Assembly: GCF_016950255.1 (NCBI RefSeq) | Contig: NZ_JACGFN010000001.1 | Coordinates: 1,674,001-1,738,000 of the forward strand | Direction of reading: 5' to 3' | Origin: Pectobacterium brasiliense | GTDB lineage: Bacteria; Pseudomonadota; Gammaproteobacteria; Enterobacterales; Enterobacteriaceae | DNA length: 64,000 nucleotides | Part shown: one piece after another, positions 26,133 through 35,373 of the stretch | How the letters are laid out: each line of letters begins with the position of its first letter | How positions within the stretch are numbered: the first letter of the stretch is position 1 | Notes under the pieces: model-generated | The model's database searches: none | Told to the model about the DNA's origin: nothing | The model's input: the letters and a program-made list of their open reading frames with translations, nothing else | Position numbers and translations under genes: made by a program

Positions 26133-26897
26133 GTGGAGCAGAATAATAAACCCTATTTGCAGCGCATCTATTTTCATCCGCAAAAAACACTCGACCCGCA
26201 GGCTTACCCATTAACCATTCCAGCGATAAACGATCTCGAAAAAATCCGCTTTCATCCCGATGTCACCTTTCTGGTCGGCGAGAACGGCTCTGGTAAATCG
26301 ACGTTGCTCGAAGCCGTGGCAATCGCGATGGGGTTCAACCCGGAAGGCGGCTCACGTAATTTCAATTTCAACACCCGCGATTCCCATTCCAACCTGAGCG
26401 ACTATCTCCGCATCGTCAAAGGCATAACACGTCCGCGTACCGGCTATTTTTTACGGGCAGAAAGTTTTTTCAATGTGGCGACAGAAATAGAAAATATCGA
26501 TCCCGGCCTGATTCAGCTGGCTTACGGTGGTGTTTCGCTCCATCAGCAGTCGCACGGCGAATCATTCATGGCGCTGTTAAACCACCGCTTCGGTGCCAAC
26601 GGGTTTTATCTGCTGGACGAACCAGAAGCTGCGCTGTCTCCTACTCGGCAGCTCACCGCTCTGGCGCGCATCCATCAGTTGGTGAACGCAGGGTGTCAGT
26701 TCATCATCGCTACCCACTCACCTATTATTCTGGCCTACCCTAATTCAGTGATTTATCAGTTCAATGAAAACGGTATTCAGCAGGTGGCATGGCAGGATAC
26801 GGAGCATTATCAAATCACGCGACAGTTTTTAAATAACCCACAGGGCATGATGAAGATATTACTCGCCGATGAAGACGGCACCGGTGAAAACGCTTAG
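26133..26897 (+). CDS. AAA/ABC-type predicted ATPase (COG3910-like)
   Basis: A 254-residue stand-alone ATPase with an ABC/SMC-type fold. Walker A is FLVGENGSGKSTLLEAVA (about 48-65), the signature-like segment is SHGES, and Walker B is FYLLDEPEAALSP, followed by ATHSPIILAYP with the switch histidine. No membrane or DNA-binding domain is present. Close families are annotated only as predicted ATPases. The start is GTG 26133 behind gggga. A small unknown gene follows after 37 bases and may be its partner. It could be a repair, stress or defence ATPase; the sequence does not decide. Confidence 0.78.
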   Translation: MEQNNKPYLQRIYFHPQKTLDPQAYPLTIPAINDLEKIRFHPDVTFLVGENGSGKSTLLEAVAIAMGFNPEGGSRNFNFNTRDSHSNLSDYLRIVKGITRPRTGYFLRAESFFNVATEIENIDPGLIQLAYGGVSLHQQSHGESFMALLNHRFGANGFYLLDEPEAALSPTRQLTALARIHQLVNAGCQFIIATHSPIILAYPNSVIYQFNENGIQQVAWQDTEHYQITRQFLNNPQGMMKILLADEDGTGENA

Positions 26898-26934
26898 CAT
26901 GTCGCCATATTTTCTAAAACCAAGGAAATGAGCG

Positions 26935-27306
26935 ATGGCAGGTGACAACAATGAAATGTATCGACTCGTGAGCGAGCTATTGCGCAGCATCCAACATGGC
27001 GATCCGGCTATTTTAGTGGATTTTGGCGTGAGCCCTGCTATTTACGCAGAGATTCTTGAGGAGTTGGATAGCGCGGGGGAAAACCTGGCGGAGTTGACGA
27101 TTCCGCCTTATGACATCGCCTTTACCCCTGATAGAACGGGTAGGACACCGCTGTGCAGCTACGTGATGGATGCAGCCCCTCAGCAAAAGAGAATAGAGTG
27201 TCAGCTCTGGTCTGAAGAGAAGAAAACTGACCTCACATTAATTGCCGACTACCCAGACAATCAGAAGAAAGCCCCTCTGGTTTTCCGACTCTTAGAGACG
27301 CAATAA
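26935..27306 (+). CDS. Hypothetical 123-residue protein downstream of the ATPase
   Basis: I do not recognise this protein. It is soluble and acidic, with an N-terminal helical part (NEMYRLVSELLRSIQHGD, then ILEELDSAGENLAELT) and a beta-rich C-terminal half (KKTDLTLIADYP, APLVFRLLE). A ribosome site (aaggaaatg) precedes ATG 26935 and a terminator follows its stop directly, so it is probably expressed, most likely with the ATPase. The short size and acidity resemble immunity or antitoxin proteins in a general way only. Confidence 0.6.
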   Translation: MAGDNNEMYRLVSELLRSIQHGDPAILVDFGVSPAIYAEILEELDSAGENLAELTIPPYDIAFTPDRTGRTPLCSYVMDAAPQQKRIECQLWSEEKKTDLTLIADYPDNQKKAPLVFRLLETQ

Positions 27307-27336
27307 CTCCGCCCATGTTCGAGCGGAGTTATTTCA
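27303..27336 (+). terminator. Terminator after the hypothetical gene
   Basis: ATAACTCCGC (27303-27312) pairs with GCGGAGTTAT (27323-27332) around a 10-base loop, followed by TTC. It overlaps the stop codon and lies between convergent genes. Confidence 0.75.
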
Positions 27337-27355
27337 TTGAAGACAGCAGAAAATA

Positions 27356-29158
27356 TCACTCCCCGCGCCAGGCAAAACCACGTTCACTAAATGCCCTATC
27401 AGAATCTGGATGCGGCAGTGCATCCTCGCCCACATAAGCATCCTTCTCATGCCGACTGTCACTTTCGGCTAACGGTGTCAGGTGTAGATGATGAGTATGC
27501 AAAGCCGCCAGCGATTCCCGATGCGCCACGCTGATAATAGCGCTCTCAGGTAAGGCAGTGACTAATGCCTGATACACCTGCTGCTCGGTTTCAGGATCGA
27601 GCGCACTGGTGGCTTCATCCAGAAAAATAAAATCGGGCCGATGCAACAACGCGCGGGCTATCGCCATTCGCTGCTGCTCACCGCCGGATAACCGCTGCTG
27701 CCAGCGATCTTCATCATCCAACTGCGAGGCCATGTCCGATAATTTGCTGTCGATGAGCGCCTGTCGGCACTGCTCGTCGGTAAAATCCCGCACGTTGCTG
27801 GGGTAGCACAATGCCGCTTTCAGCGTTCCCGTCGGGAGGTAGCTTTTCTGCGGTAAAAACAGCGTGCGGCAGTGGTGAGGCCGTGTAATCACCCCACTAC
27901 CGTGCTGCCATAGTCCGGCACAGGCGCGTAGCAGCGTGCTTTTACCCACACCAGATGCACCGTTAATCATCCAGCGCTCACCGGGCAAGACCTGCCAGTC
28001 ATCTAACGCTGTCAGCGCACGGCCATCCGGCGTTAACAACCGCAGATTCTCACAGGAAAACCCAAGACCATCATGTTCCGTCACCCGAATAGGCGATGAC
28101 GTCCGCACACTTTTGTTCAGCGCAGCTTCCATATCCTGCAAACGCCTCGTCAGCGCCAGCCAGCGCGTGAATGACTGATACGCCTGCATAAAATAGCTCA
28201 GCGTCGCCCCCAGAGAACCATAAGCCATCTGAATCCGCGTCAAATCGCCGAAGGTGATCTCTCCACGTAACAGCTGTGGCAGCGCCAATAGCGTCGGTAA
28301 CGGTGAAAGAAAATGGCTAAACAAACTCTGACCAAACGACACCTTAAAACCACGCAGCAGCACAGACAGCGCATTGTCACGCACGCGAGCAAACCGCTGG
28401 GCCAGCCGTTCACCTTCCCGCGTCCCTCCCTGATAGAAGGCAATCTGTTCGGCGTTTTCGCGTAATTGAACGCCCAGAAAGCGGAAGTCACCTTCCGCAT
28501 TCTGTTGGTTCATATTCAGTTTTATCAACGCCTTACCCAGCCAGTGCGACAGCGCAACCTGAAGGATATATTCGATATAGAGGGCGTAAACCATATAGCC
28601 GGATATCGCCCAGTCGCTGCCCATAAACGAGAAACGCAGTACCCCAGACACCGACCACAGCAACGCCGTGTACGTGACGGTACTGATGACGACCGAGATA
28701 AGGCTGAGAAAAAAGTTCAGCGAGGCCGATACCAGTTCGTTAACGTCATCGGCGATACGCTGATCGATATTCGACAGCGCACCGTCTCTCTCTATTTCGT
28801 AATAAGCCGATGTCCCCGTCCAGCGCCGGATATAGTGGAGCGTCATCCAGGTACGCCAGCGCAACGCCAGATAGCCCTGACTGAGCACGTTTACCCATCT
28901 CAGCATCATGGCGCTCAAACCGAGGATGAAGCTGAAGATAAACAGCGGTTTTATTTGCTCCCAATCCAGCCCAATCAACGCATCGGTGAATTTCCCCGAG
29001 ACTCGGTTCGCCTCCACGCTGATGTAGGCCGTACCCAGATTGATACTAATAATCACCGCCAGAATAAACAGCGCCAGATATTTCTCTGGCGTCTGCCAAT
29101 AGGGCATCAGAATCTGGCCGATGCCCGGTCTGGTCGTGCTCGTCTCACTTGCGTTCAT
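27356..29158 (-). CDS. SbmA/YddA-type ABC transporter, fused permease and ATPase
   Basis: A 600-residue protein with an SbmA/BacA-like membrane domain (about six segments in residues 25-340) fused to a nucleotide-binding domain, the architecture of YddA. The ATPase half has Walker A GASGVGKSTLLRACAGLW near residue 415, the signature LSGGEQQRMAIARALL, Walker B FIFLDEATSALD and the switch VAHR. SbmA-domain proteins import peptides such as microcins, though SbmA itself lacks an ATPase; direction here is not known. The start lies 74 bases after the TonB-receptor stop on the same strand, so the two form an operon. Confidence 0.88.
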   Translation of the reverse strand: MNASETSTTRPGIGQILMPYWQTPEKYLALFILAVIISINLGTAYISVEANRVSGKFTDALIGLDWEQIKPLFIFSFILGLSAMMLRWVNVLSQGYLALRWRTWMTLHYIRRWTGTSAYYEIERDGALSNIDQRIADDVNELVSASLNFFLSLISVVISTVTYTALLWSVSGVLRFSFMGSDWAISGYMVYALYIEYILQVALSHWLGKALIKLNMNQQNAEGDFRFLGVQLRENAEQIAFYQGGTREGERLAQRFARVRDNALSVLLRGFKVSFGQSLFSHFLSPLPTLLALPQLLRGEITFGDLTRIQMAYGSLGATLSYFMQAYQSFTRWLALTRRLQDMEAALNKSVRTSSPIRVTEHDGLGFSCENLRLLTPDGRALTALDDWQVLPGERWMINGASGVGKSTLLRACAGLWQHGSGVITRPHHCRTLFLPQKSYLPTGTLKAALCYPSNVRDFTDEQCRQALIDSKLSDMASQLDDEDRWQQRLSGGEQQRMAIARALLHRPDFIFLDEATSALDPETEQQVYQALVTALPESAIISVAHRESLAALHTHHLHLTPLAESDSRHEKDAYVGEDALPHPDSDRAFSERGFAWRGE

Positions 29159-29232
29159 GTGCCGTTTCTACCTGCTGATTCGTGTGAATGACCGTTCTCG
29201 TTATTTGTCTAACAGATTGGCCGAACGGATTA

Positions 29233-31608
29233 TCAGAACGAATATGTCCCAGTGAGACGCCATGTCCGCCCTTCTTTCACCCCGATATACAGCGGCGTCG
29301 TGCTGGTGTAATAGATATCGCGATCGAAGACGTTATTGACGCCCAGCGTCAGCGACCAGTCAGGCTGGCGGTAAAATACCGATGCGTCGGTTGATGCCGA
29401 ACTGCCGATGTTGAAAGCATTATTGCTCGGGCCATTCTGCGTTCTTGATGAACCGCTGATACCGACTGATGCACCAGCCCCTTGATAGCGTCCAGATTGC
29501 ACTTCATAAGACGTCCACACATTTCCAGAGTGGCGCGGCGTAATCGTGCTACGAACGGTAGTAGGATCCTTATTATCCGAGTAGGTATAGCTGGCCGTGA
29601 CATCCCATCCCGGCAACAAAGAACCATTCAGATCCACGTCAAAACCTTCACTTTTGCGTCCCGTGGTCGCAATGGGGAAACCGTTTCTATCCGTTACTGC
29701 CAGGTTTTTTTGCTCAATGCTGAATACGGCTGTCGTCAGCGTGAGGTCGTCATCAAGCAGGTTAAACTTCAGCCCCGCTTCTTTAGACTGCCCCGTCGTT
29801 GGCGGGAGCTGAACGCCTGAACGCGAAACCTGCGCGCTGCCGCTAAAGCTATTCAGCAGGTTGGCGTAAATCGTAACGTCCGGTGTGATATCGAAGCTAA
29901 TGCCGTAATTGGGAATCCATTTGGTCGCGGTGTACGTCGATGCTCGCGTTCCCACCAAATAGCTGTTGTTCCATGTTGACCGCTTCACCGCCAGTTGGAA
30001 ATGCAGGCGGTCAAAGACATCGATCTGATCCTGGAACAAGAAACCGCTTTGAATCAGCTTGGACGTGTACGTCCGGCTATTTGGTTCACCGATGCTCGGG
30101 AACACCAACGAGTCCGGGTTATACACATTCCCATTGGTCATCAGGATAAAGCTGCCGTCATAGCTGGCGTAACGTTCATGCTTATAGTCATGACCGAGCA
30201 ACAAGGTCTGCGTGACGGGCCCGGTTTCGATTTTCCCGCGAATATCATTTTGCTGGCTCCACGTCTGATTGGTGGACTTATAGGCCAACGGATGGCTGAT
30301 CTTGTTGCCATTGGCGGCGATATCCAGCGTTTCGTTCATCTTCATCTGCGAAGCCGTACTCTGGAAACCCGCTTTACTGTTAAAGGTCCAATCGCCGACG
30401 AGTTTTTGCTCCAGTTCATAATAGGCATTCGTCGTTTTCATCTTGTTATGATCGTCTTTATCTCCCAGACGATATTCCGGCAGCTTCTGTATTCTTCCGT
30501 TAGCGTAAATCGTTCCGGCAGGTCCTGATTTACGCGCCTGATTCACTTCTGCGCCAACGGTGATCCGCGTATTGTCATTTTTCCAGGTCAGCGCTGGGGC
30601 TAAATAATCGCCGTGGTTACCGTGGTAGTCAGGAAAGGAGTGCTGAGATTTCATGGTTGAGGCATTCAAACGGTAGCTGAACGCTTTATCGTCCGTGAGC
30701 GCGCCGCCCAGATCGATAGCCGTTTTAAATTCCCCGTAGCGCGCCGCCTCGACTTTGAGGACATGCAACGGTTCGGTTACCGGTTTTTTACGCACAACGT
30801 TAATCGTTCCCGCGGCAGAGCTACTCCCCGCCAACACCGACTGCGGCCCTTTCAGCACTTCAACACGTTCGATCCCCTCAATCGCCGTACCTTGACCAAT
30901 ACCGGCGTTGCTGGAGCCAGACAGGCCATCCGTCGCACCGGACGTCACCGCATAGCCACGCATCCAGTACGTAGGCGTACCGCGGTTTGACTGAATGGTG
31001 ACCACGCTGCCCGAGTTTTTTAACGCTTCTTCCAGCGATGTGGCCTGACGAGCGGTAATCAGCTTATTACTGATTACCTGAACCGACTGTGCCGTTTGCT
31101 GCAACGACGTGCTGGTGCGTAATGCCGAAGAGGAGGTGCCGGGGTTCAATACGGTTTCATCTTCGCTGCCTGCGCTGACGGTAATCGCAGGCAGCGTTTT
31201 GTCACTCGCCTGCGCCACTTCCGCATCATTAGCGCGGGAAGAAACTATGGTCAGCGTGCCATTATCCGTCGTCGTCAATAATAAGGGCGTGCCTTGCAGT
31301 AAGCGTAAAATAGCCTGACGCGTTGAATAGTTGCCATTCAGCGCGGCGCTCTGGTAATTCGCCACCAGCGCAGGATTAAAAGAGAGTGTCTGCTTGCTTT
31401 GATTGGCGATTGCCAATAGCCCTTTTTGCAGGTCGCCCGCAGGAATAGAAAATGCCACGGTGTCATTTTCACCCGCCGCATATGCAGCCACAGGAACGGT
31501 CGTCGCCCCCACGAATAACGCAGAATTCATTGTCAGCATAGTAGTGAAGAATAAGCGCTTCTTAACACTCAGCCCCAGAGCAGGAGAGGCAGCATTACCT
31601 TTTTTCAT
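29233..31608 (-). CDS. TonB-dependent receptor with N-terminal signalling (STN) domain
   Basis: A 791-residue outer-membrane transducer. After a signal peptide (to about residue 45), a secretin/TonB short N-terminal domain covers about 50-125 (VAFSIPAGDLQKGLLAIANQ), which touches a FecR-type regulator. A plug follows (SVQVISNKLITARQATSLEE, VEVLKGPQSVLAGSSSAAG) and a 22-strand barrel ending WRLTGTYSF. The signalling domain, with divergent sigma and anti-sigma genes next door, indicates substrate-induced transcription as in FecA. The family is annotated as siderophore receptor, but nothing here fixes the ligand. ATG 31608 follows GAGGG. It is the first gene of the receptor-ABC operon. Confidence 0.92.
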   Translation of the reverse strand: MKKGNAASPALGLSVKKRLFFTTMLTMNSALFVGATTVPVAAYAAGENDTVAFSIPAGDLQKGLLAIANQSKQTLSFNPALVANYQSAALNGNYSTRQAILRLLQGTPLLLTTTDNGTLTIVSSRANDAEVAQASDKTLPAITVSAGSEDETVLNPGTSSSALRTSTSLQQTAQSVQVISNKLITARQATSLEEALKNSGSVVTIQSNRGTPTYWMRGYAVTSGATDGLSGSSNAGIGQGTAIEGIERVEVLKGPQSVLAGSSSAAGTINVVRKKPVTEPLHVLKVEAARYGEFKTAIDLGGALTDDKAFSYRLNASTMKSQHSFPDYHGNHGDYLAPALTWKNDNTRITVGAEVNQARKSGPAGTIYANGRIQKLPEYRLGDKDDHNKMKTTNAYYELEQKLVGDWTFNSKAGFQSTASQMKMNETLDIAANGNKISHPLAYKSTNQTWSQQNDIRGKIETGPVTQTLLLGHDYKHERYASYDGSFILMTNGNVYNPDSLVFPSIGEPNSRTYTSKLIQSGFLFQDQIDVFDRLHFQLAVKRSTWNNSYLVGTRASTYTATKWIPNYGISFDITPDVTIYANLLNSFSGSAQVSRSGVQLPPTTGQSKEAGLKFNLLDDDLTLTTAVFSIEQKNLAVTDRNGFPIATTGRKSEGFDVDLNGSLLPGWDVTASYTYSDNKDPTTVRSTITPRHSGNVWTSYEVQSGRYQGAGASVGISGSSRTQNGPSNNAFNIGSSASTDASVFYRQPDWSLTLGVNNVFDRDIYYTSTTPLYIGVKEGRTWRLTGTYSF

Positions 31609-32017
31609 TTTTCCCTCGTCAATTGCTTCAAAAAATCAGTTTTTATTGGTCTTCGTATGATTTGTGCAATGACGATGAAAAAGTGACAGCAGGAAAGTCA
31701 TTTTTCCCGTAATTATTTTTTCTCGGTAGAAAACAGATTGATTTGGAAAAACCTTTTCTCTGTATTTTTAAATATAAAAAATGAATCACTCTTCTGAATC
31801 ATCTTTTTTATCTCCCACTAAGAAACATCCAGAAATAGCGATTTACCCATTCCAATCAGTAACAGAACATTTCTAACTAACGATAGAAAAAAAACGTGGT
31901 TTGACTCCTGCAAATTTTGACTTAAAAACAGCACAGGACGCACCGTTCCTTTTGTTCTGCGGCCCTGGGGTATCCCGGTTCAAGCATTGTTGTGATTTAC
32001 GCGATTTAAGGATGCCC
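31609..32017. promoter_or_regulatory. Divergent control region between receptor and sigma-factor genes
   Basis: 409 mostly AT-rich bases between divergent starts. The minus-strand side carries the shared 30-bp motif (31661-31690). I searched for a Fur box (GATAATGATAATCATTATC-like) by eye on the sigma side and did not find a convincing one. No gene is supported within it. Confidence 0.5.
31661..31690 (-). promoter_or_regulatory. Shared 30-bp promoter-region motif, receptor copy
   Basis: Read on the minus strand this block has TGTCAC, TTTTT, then TCATTGCACA, in the same ungapped spacing as the copies before tonB (33549) and the TldE gene (35894). It ends 52 bases before the receptor start. 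Identity to the tonB copy is 21 of 30. It is a candidate target of the adjacent FecI-type sigma factor. Confidence 0.65.
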
Positions 32018-32539
32018 ATGTACACAGAGGCTGCTAAAAAACCCGACTTACTGTCGCTGATATTTCGCAGCGATTATCGCTGGCTAACGGACAAATTACG
32101 CCGCCGTATTGCCTACGGCTGTGAAGCGGAAGATGTCGCCTCAGAGGCATTTCTACGTTTAGCCTCGCTACCAAACCTTGCCAACGTACAAGAACCGCGC
32201 GCGATGCTCACTACGCTCGCCAAACGCGTACTGTATGAAAACTGGCGTCGCCGCGATCTGGAAAAAGCTTATCTCACCGCGTTGGCAAGTAAACCTGAAT
32301 TTCACCATCCATCGCCGGAAGAGCAACAGCTGTTGATGGAGGCGCTGCTCACTATCGATCAGGCGCTGGATGGGCTATCCACCAAAGCACGGCAGGCATT
32401 TCTGTTCAGCCAGCTTGATGGCATGACCTATACCGACATTGCCGTGCAGCTCGATGTCTCCGCCAGTATGGTGAGAAAATATATCGCCAAAGCGCTGACC
32501 AACTGTTATCTGGCCACGCAGGACAGCAGTGACTTATAG
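32018..32539 (+). CDS. FecI-type ECF sigma factor
   Basis: A 173-residue iron-starvation-type sigma factor, the typical FecI length. Region 2 is at about 15-80 (LSLIFRSDYRWLTDKLRRR, GCEAEDVASEAFLRL) and region 4 at about 105-165 (LSTKARQAFLFSQLDGMTY, TDIAVQLDVSASMVRKYIAKAL, the helix-turn-helix). ATG 32018 is preferred: aagga lies 5-6 bases before it, while the ATG at 32012 is too close. The FecR-type gene follows directly. In this family the anti-sigma protein relays occupancy of the STN receptor to the sigma factor, which then switches on transport genes. Confidence 0.92.
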   Translation: MYTEAAKKPDLLSLIFRSDYRWLTDKLRRRIAYGCEAEDVASEAFLRLASLPNLANVQEPRAMLTTLAKRVLYENWRRRDLEKAYLTALASKPEFHHPSPEEQQLLMEALLTIDQALDGLSTKARQAFLFSQLDGMTYTDIAVQLDVSASMVRKYIAKALTNCYLATQDSSDL

Positions 32540-32548
32540 GTGAACCGC

Positions 32549-33517
32549 ATGGCAAGACGACACATGGATGACCCGATTGCCGAACAGGCGATTGAATGGA
32601 TGGTGCTGCTGCGTTCCGGCGAAGCAACACAGACCGACTACGATGAATACCGCCGCTGGCGGTATGAAAACCCTCTACATGAACGAGCCTGCCAACGTAT
32701 CGAGCAAACGCTGGGGAAATTTCAACCGCTTCTCGCCGCACTGCCTCACGAACCGATTCGCCAGGCGCTATTAGCCCCATCAAGTCGACGCAAAGTTCTG
32801 CAATATGGGCTGGGCATGGTGGCTGTCGCCTCGCTAAGCAGCCTGCTACTTAACCAACATTACCCCCTGTCACCGCTTTTGTCCGATGTGAAAACCGCCA
32901 CAGCACAGCGTCAGCAGGTTCCACTCAGCGATGGCAGTACGCTCATGTTGAACGCGCGTACCGCCGTCGATATCAATGTGGAACCAGAAAATACCCTTCG
33001 TCAGGTCGGCATTCTCAATGGTGGTGTCTTCGCGAAGATTAAGTCGGACACACAGCGCCCTTTTATTATTGATACCAAGATGGGCAATATCGTCGCGCTT
33101 CAGGCCAATGTGAACGTACGTTATGAAAGCGGCGGCATCCACGTCGGCGTGTTGGATAACATCGCCAAGGTGACTAACCACGCAGGGCAAAGCCTGAGCC
33201 TTCACGCGGGGCAAGGCGTCTGGTTCGATCATTCAACGCTCTATCAGGTTGCCGTCACGCCGGAGGCAGAAAGCGCCTGGATGCAGGGGCGGCTGGAAGT
33301 CCGCGATCGATCGCTGGCGTCGGTTATCAACGCGCTGCGTGATTACACTCCCGGCATTATCCGGTTGGATCCCGCTATCGCCGATCTGCGCGTCAGCGGT
33401 AATTTCCCGTTAGATAACCTGAACTACACGCTGGATTCTCTGGCGCAAACCATGCCCATCGCGATTGTGCATACCACGGATTACTGGATACATATCCGCG
33501 CCGCCAAACCGGCATAA
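32549..33517 (+). CDS. FecR-type transmembrane sigma regulator
   Basis: A 322-residue inner-membrane regulator. The N-terminal cytoplasmic DUF4880 part (PIAEQAIEWMVLLRSGEAT, YRRWRYENPLHERAC) would hold the sigma factor. One membrane helix at about 90-107 (VLQYGLGMVAVASLSSLLL) follows, then the periplasmic FecR domain (VPLSDGSTLMLNARTAVDI) and a C-terminal STN-like module. ATG 32549 has aggtg six bases before it; the GTG at 32540, right after the sigma stop, is the alternative. It completes the receptor-FecR-FecI signal path of this locus. Confidence 0.92.
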   Translation: MARRHMDDPIAEQAIEWMVLLRSGEATQTDYDEYRRWRYENPLHERACQRIEQTLGKFQPLLAALPHEPIRQALLAPSSRRKVLQYGLGMVAVASLSSLLLNQHYPLSPLLSDVKTATAQRQQVPLSDGSTLMLNARTAVDINVEPENTLRQVGILNGGVFAKIKSDTQRPFIIDTKMGNIVALQANVNVRYESGGIHVGVLDNIAKVTNHAGQSLSLHAGQGVWFDHSTLYQVAVTPEAESAWMQGRLEVRDRSLASVINALRDYTPGIIRLDPAIADLRVSGNFPLDNLNYTLDSLAQTMPIAIVHTTDYWIHIRAAKPA

Positions 33518-33548
33518 ACAATAAGCCATCAAAAAATTTCACGCACGT

Positions 33549-33578
33549 GGTGACACTTTTCCTGCCTCGTTGCACATC
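33549..33578 (+). promoter_or_regulatory. Shared 30-bp promoter-region motif, tonB copy
   Basis: GGTGACAC, TTTT, then TCGTTGCACATC, preceded by an A6-TTTC patch. It matches the copy at 35894-35923 at 26 of 30 positions without gaps. It lies 81 bases before tonB, after the FecR gene, and so would start the tonB-exbB-exbD transcript. Confidence 0.7.
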
Positions 33579-33658
33579 GTTAATAGAGGTCATCACAATC
33601 CCGATGTCAGGACGGCATACAGCGTCCGACAACGTAAGCAAGAGCAGCAGAGGAAAAC

Positions 33659-34540
33659 GTGCAACAGGCATCTGTGCAACACCTTTCGTTAAACGCGCGC
33701 ATTGATGCGGCACCTGCCGCACGGCATGACGTCGCATCCACACAGCCATCGCTCAGTATGACGGTGGCGGCACCCGCCCGGGGAGAAATGGGGAAGATTG
33801 CGCTCAGCTTTCTGACGGTCGCGCTGATCCATGCGGGTGTCGCTGCCTTACTCATCACTCGAACCACCGAATACACACCGATCAACCTGCTCAATCCAGC
33901 AGCCAGTATCAGCATTCAGGCCACGATGGTTGAAGCACCGGAACCCGAATCGATTCCCGAACCGTCGCCGGAGCCCCCCGTGCTGACATCAGAACAGGGT
34001 GAACGTGAAATTGCGCCCGTCCCTGAAAAGCCCGTCGTTGAGAAACAGCAAACACCGCCGCCTACGGTCAAAAAAGAGGTTCACCAGCCGCCGGTTAAGC
34101 CAGTGGTAAAACCGCAGCCCGTTCGCCCAAAAACCACCGCCGAGCGTCAGCCTGCGGCGCGTCCTGTATCGGAACCGTCTTCCACCACACCGGAAGCGAC
34201 GCCAGTCCCGCAGACGACCGCCAGCAAGGGCAACCTGATGCAGAACAGCCCTGGTGCTCAGCCTAAACAGGTCGCATCCGTTGGCTGTATCGTTCCGCAA
34301 CCTGACTACCCTCGCCGCGCCAAGCGTCTCCAGCAGGAAGGCAACGTGCTGGTTCGTCTGGTGATTAGCCCAGAGGGGCGATTGATTCGACACGACATTG
34401 CCCGCAGCAGCGGCTATGACGCCCTCGATCAGGCCGCGATTGAGGCCGTGGCGCAGGCACGCTGTACGCCTTACCGCGAAAATGGACAGGCCATTACCGT
34501 CATGACGATTCAGCCCGTTAATTTCCGGCTGACTCACTAA
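33659..34540 (+). CDS. tonB: TonB, energy-transducing protein of a dedicated system
   Basis: A 293-residue TonB-family protein: cytoplasmic tail, one membrane anchor (about 45-67, IALSFLTVALIHAGVAALLI), a long Pro/Glu/Lys periplasmic spacer (about 90-190) and a C-terminal TonB domain (CIVPQPDYPRRAKRLQQEG, VLVRLVISPEGRL). The spacer is unlike the EP-KP repeats of the housekeeping TonB, and the gene is followed by exbB and exbD, so it probably serves the local receptor. GTG 33659 is the start, behind agagga. Confidence 0.92.
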   Translation: MQQASVQHLSLNARIDAAPAARHDVASTQPSLSMTVAAPARGEMGKIALSFLTVALIHAGVAALLITRTTEYTPINLLNPAASISIQATMVEAPEPESIPEPSPEPPVLTSEQGEREIAPVPEKPVVEKQQTPPPTVKKEVHQPPVKPVVKPQPVRPKTTAERQPAARPVSEPSSTTPEATPVPQTTASKGNLMQNSPGAQPKQVASVGCIVPQPDYPRRAKRLQQEGNVLVRLVISPEGRLIRHDIARSSGYDALDQAAIEAVAQARCTPYRENGQAITVMTIQPVNFRLTH

Positions 34541-34618
34541 GAAAGCACCCGAGTTGAAATAGCGCATTCGCCGTTTCGCAAACACGCCCGAATCAGGTTA
34601 TTGCATAGGAGGTCACAC

Positions 34619-35359
34619 ATGAACACGTTAGATATCCACCATTTCTGGCAGCAGGGCGATGTCGTCACCCACTCGGTAGCCATCATTCTGCTGATCATGT
34701 CGCTGCTGTCATGGACGGTCATGCTGCTCAAAGCACGGCAGTTGCTCGCATTGAACAAGAGCGTGCAATACAGTCGGAATACCTTTTGGCAGGCGACCAG
34801 CCTGCAAGAGAGCGTCGAGAAATTCGGTAAGCAGCGTTTTAACCCGTTCCGCGATCTGGTGATCGAAGGACATGCGCTGCTGAAACACCCACACAAATTC
34901 TCTTCCACGCTAGGCGGACACGTCGATCTCAGCGACTGGCTGGTGCGCGGCCTGAGCAACACGCTGGACACCAACTCAGGCAAACTGCAATCCGGCCTCG
35001 GCACGCTGGCATCTATCGGCAGTACCGCGCCGTTTATCGGTCTGCTGGGCACCGTGTGGGGCATTTTTCACGCGCTACAAACCATTAGCACCATCGGCCA
35101 GCCCGATCTGGCTCAGGTTGCTGGTCCCGTCGGAGAAGCCTTGATCATGACGGCGTTTGGCCTGTTCGTGGCGATTCCCGCCGTATTAGGCTTCAACGCG
35201 ATCAACCGCCGCAATCGCATCGTCCTGCATGCCATGAATCGCTTTGCGCACGATCTGCACGCTTACCTGCTGACTGGCGCGCGCGTGGATACCAGTATTA
35301 CCGACCTGAATAGCGCGGCACGGTATGAGCCGACTCACCCCGTTGAGCGCTCCGCCTGA
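34619..35359 (+). CDS. exbB: ExbB-type proton-channel subunit
   Basis: A 246-residue MotA/TolQ/ExbB protein with three membrane segments: one near the N-terminus (VAIILLIMSLLSWTVMLL) and two flanking the conserved TAPFIGLLGTVWGIFHAL and MTAFGLFVAIPAVLGFNAI. With ExbD it uses the proton gradient to energise TonB. ATG 34619 follows ggaggt; the tonB stop is 78 bases upstream. Confidence 0.94.
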   Translation: MNTLDIHHFWQQGDVVTHSVAIILLIMSLLSWTVMLLKARQLLALNKSVQYSRNTFWQATSLQESVEKFGKQRFNPFRDLVIEGHALLKHPHKFSSTLGGHVDLSDWLVRGLSNTLDTNSGKLQSGLGTLASIGSTAPFIGLLGTVWGIFHALQTISTIGQPDLAQVAGPVGEALIMTAFGLFVAIPAVLGFNAINRRNRIVLHAMNRFAHDLHAYLLTGARVDTSITDLNSAARYEPTHPVERSA

Positions 35360-35373
35360 AGAGGAACATCGCC

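Noticed and set aside
28466..29191. 241-residue plus-strand frame over the SbmA/YddA gene
   Set aside because: Fully antisense to an intact ABC transporter with all motifs; very Arg/Gln-rich and no recognisable domain.
31700..32010. Fur box before the FecI-type sigma gene
   Set aside because: Expected from family knowledge, but no stretch matches the NATwAT hexamer pattern well enough.
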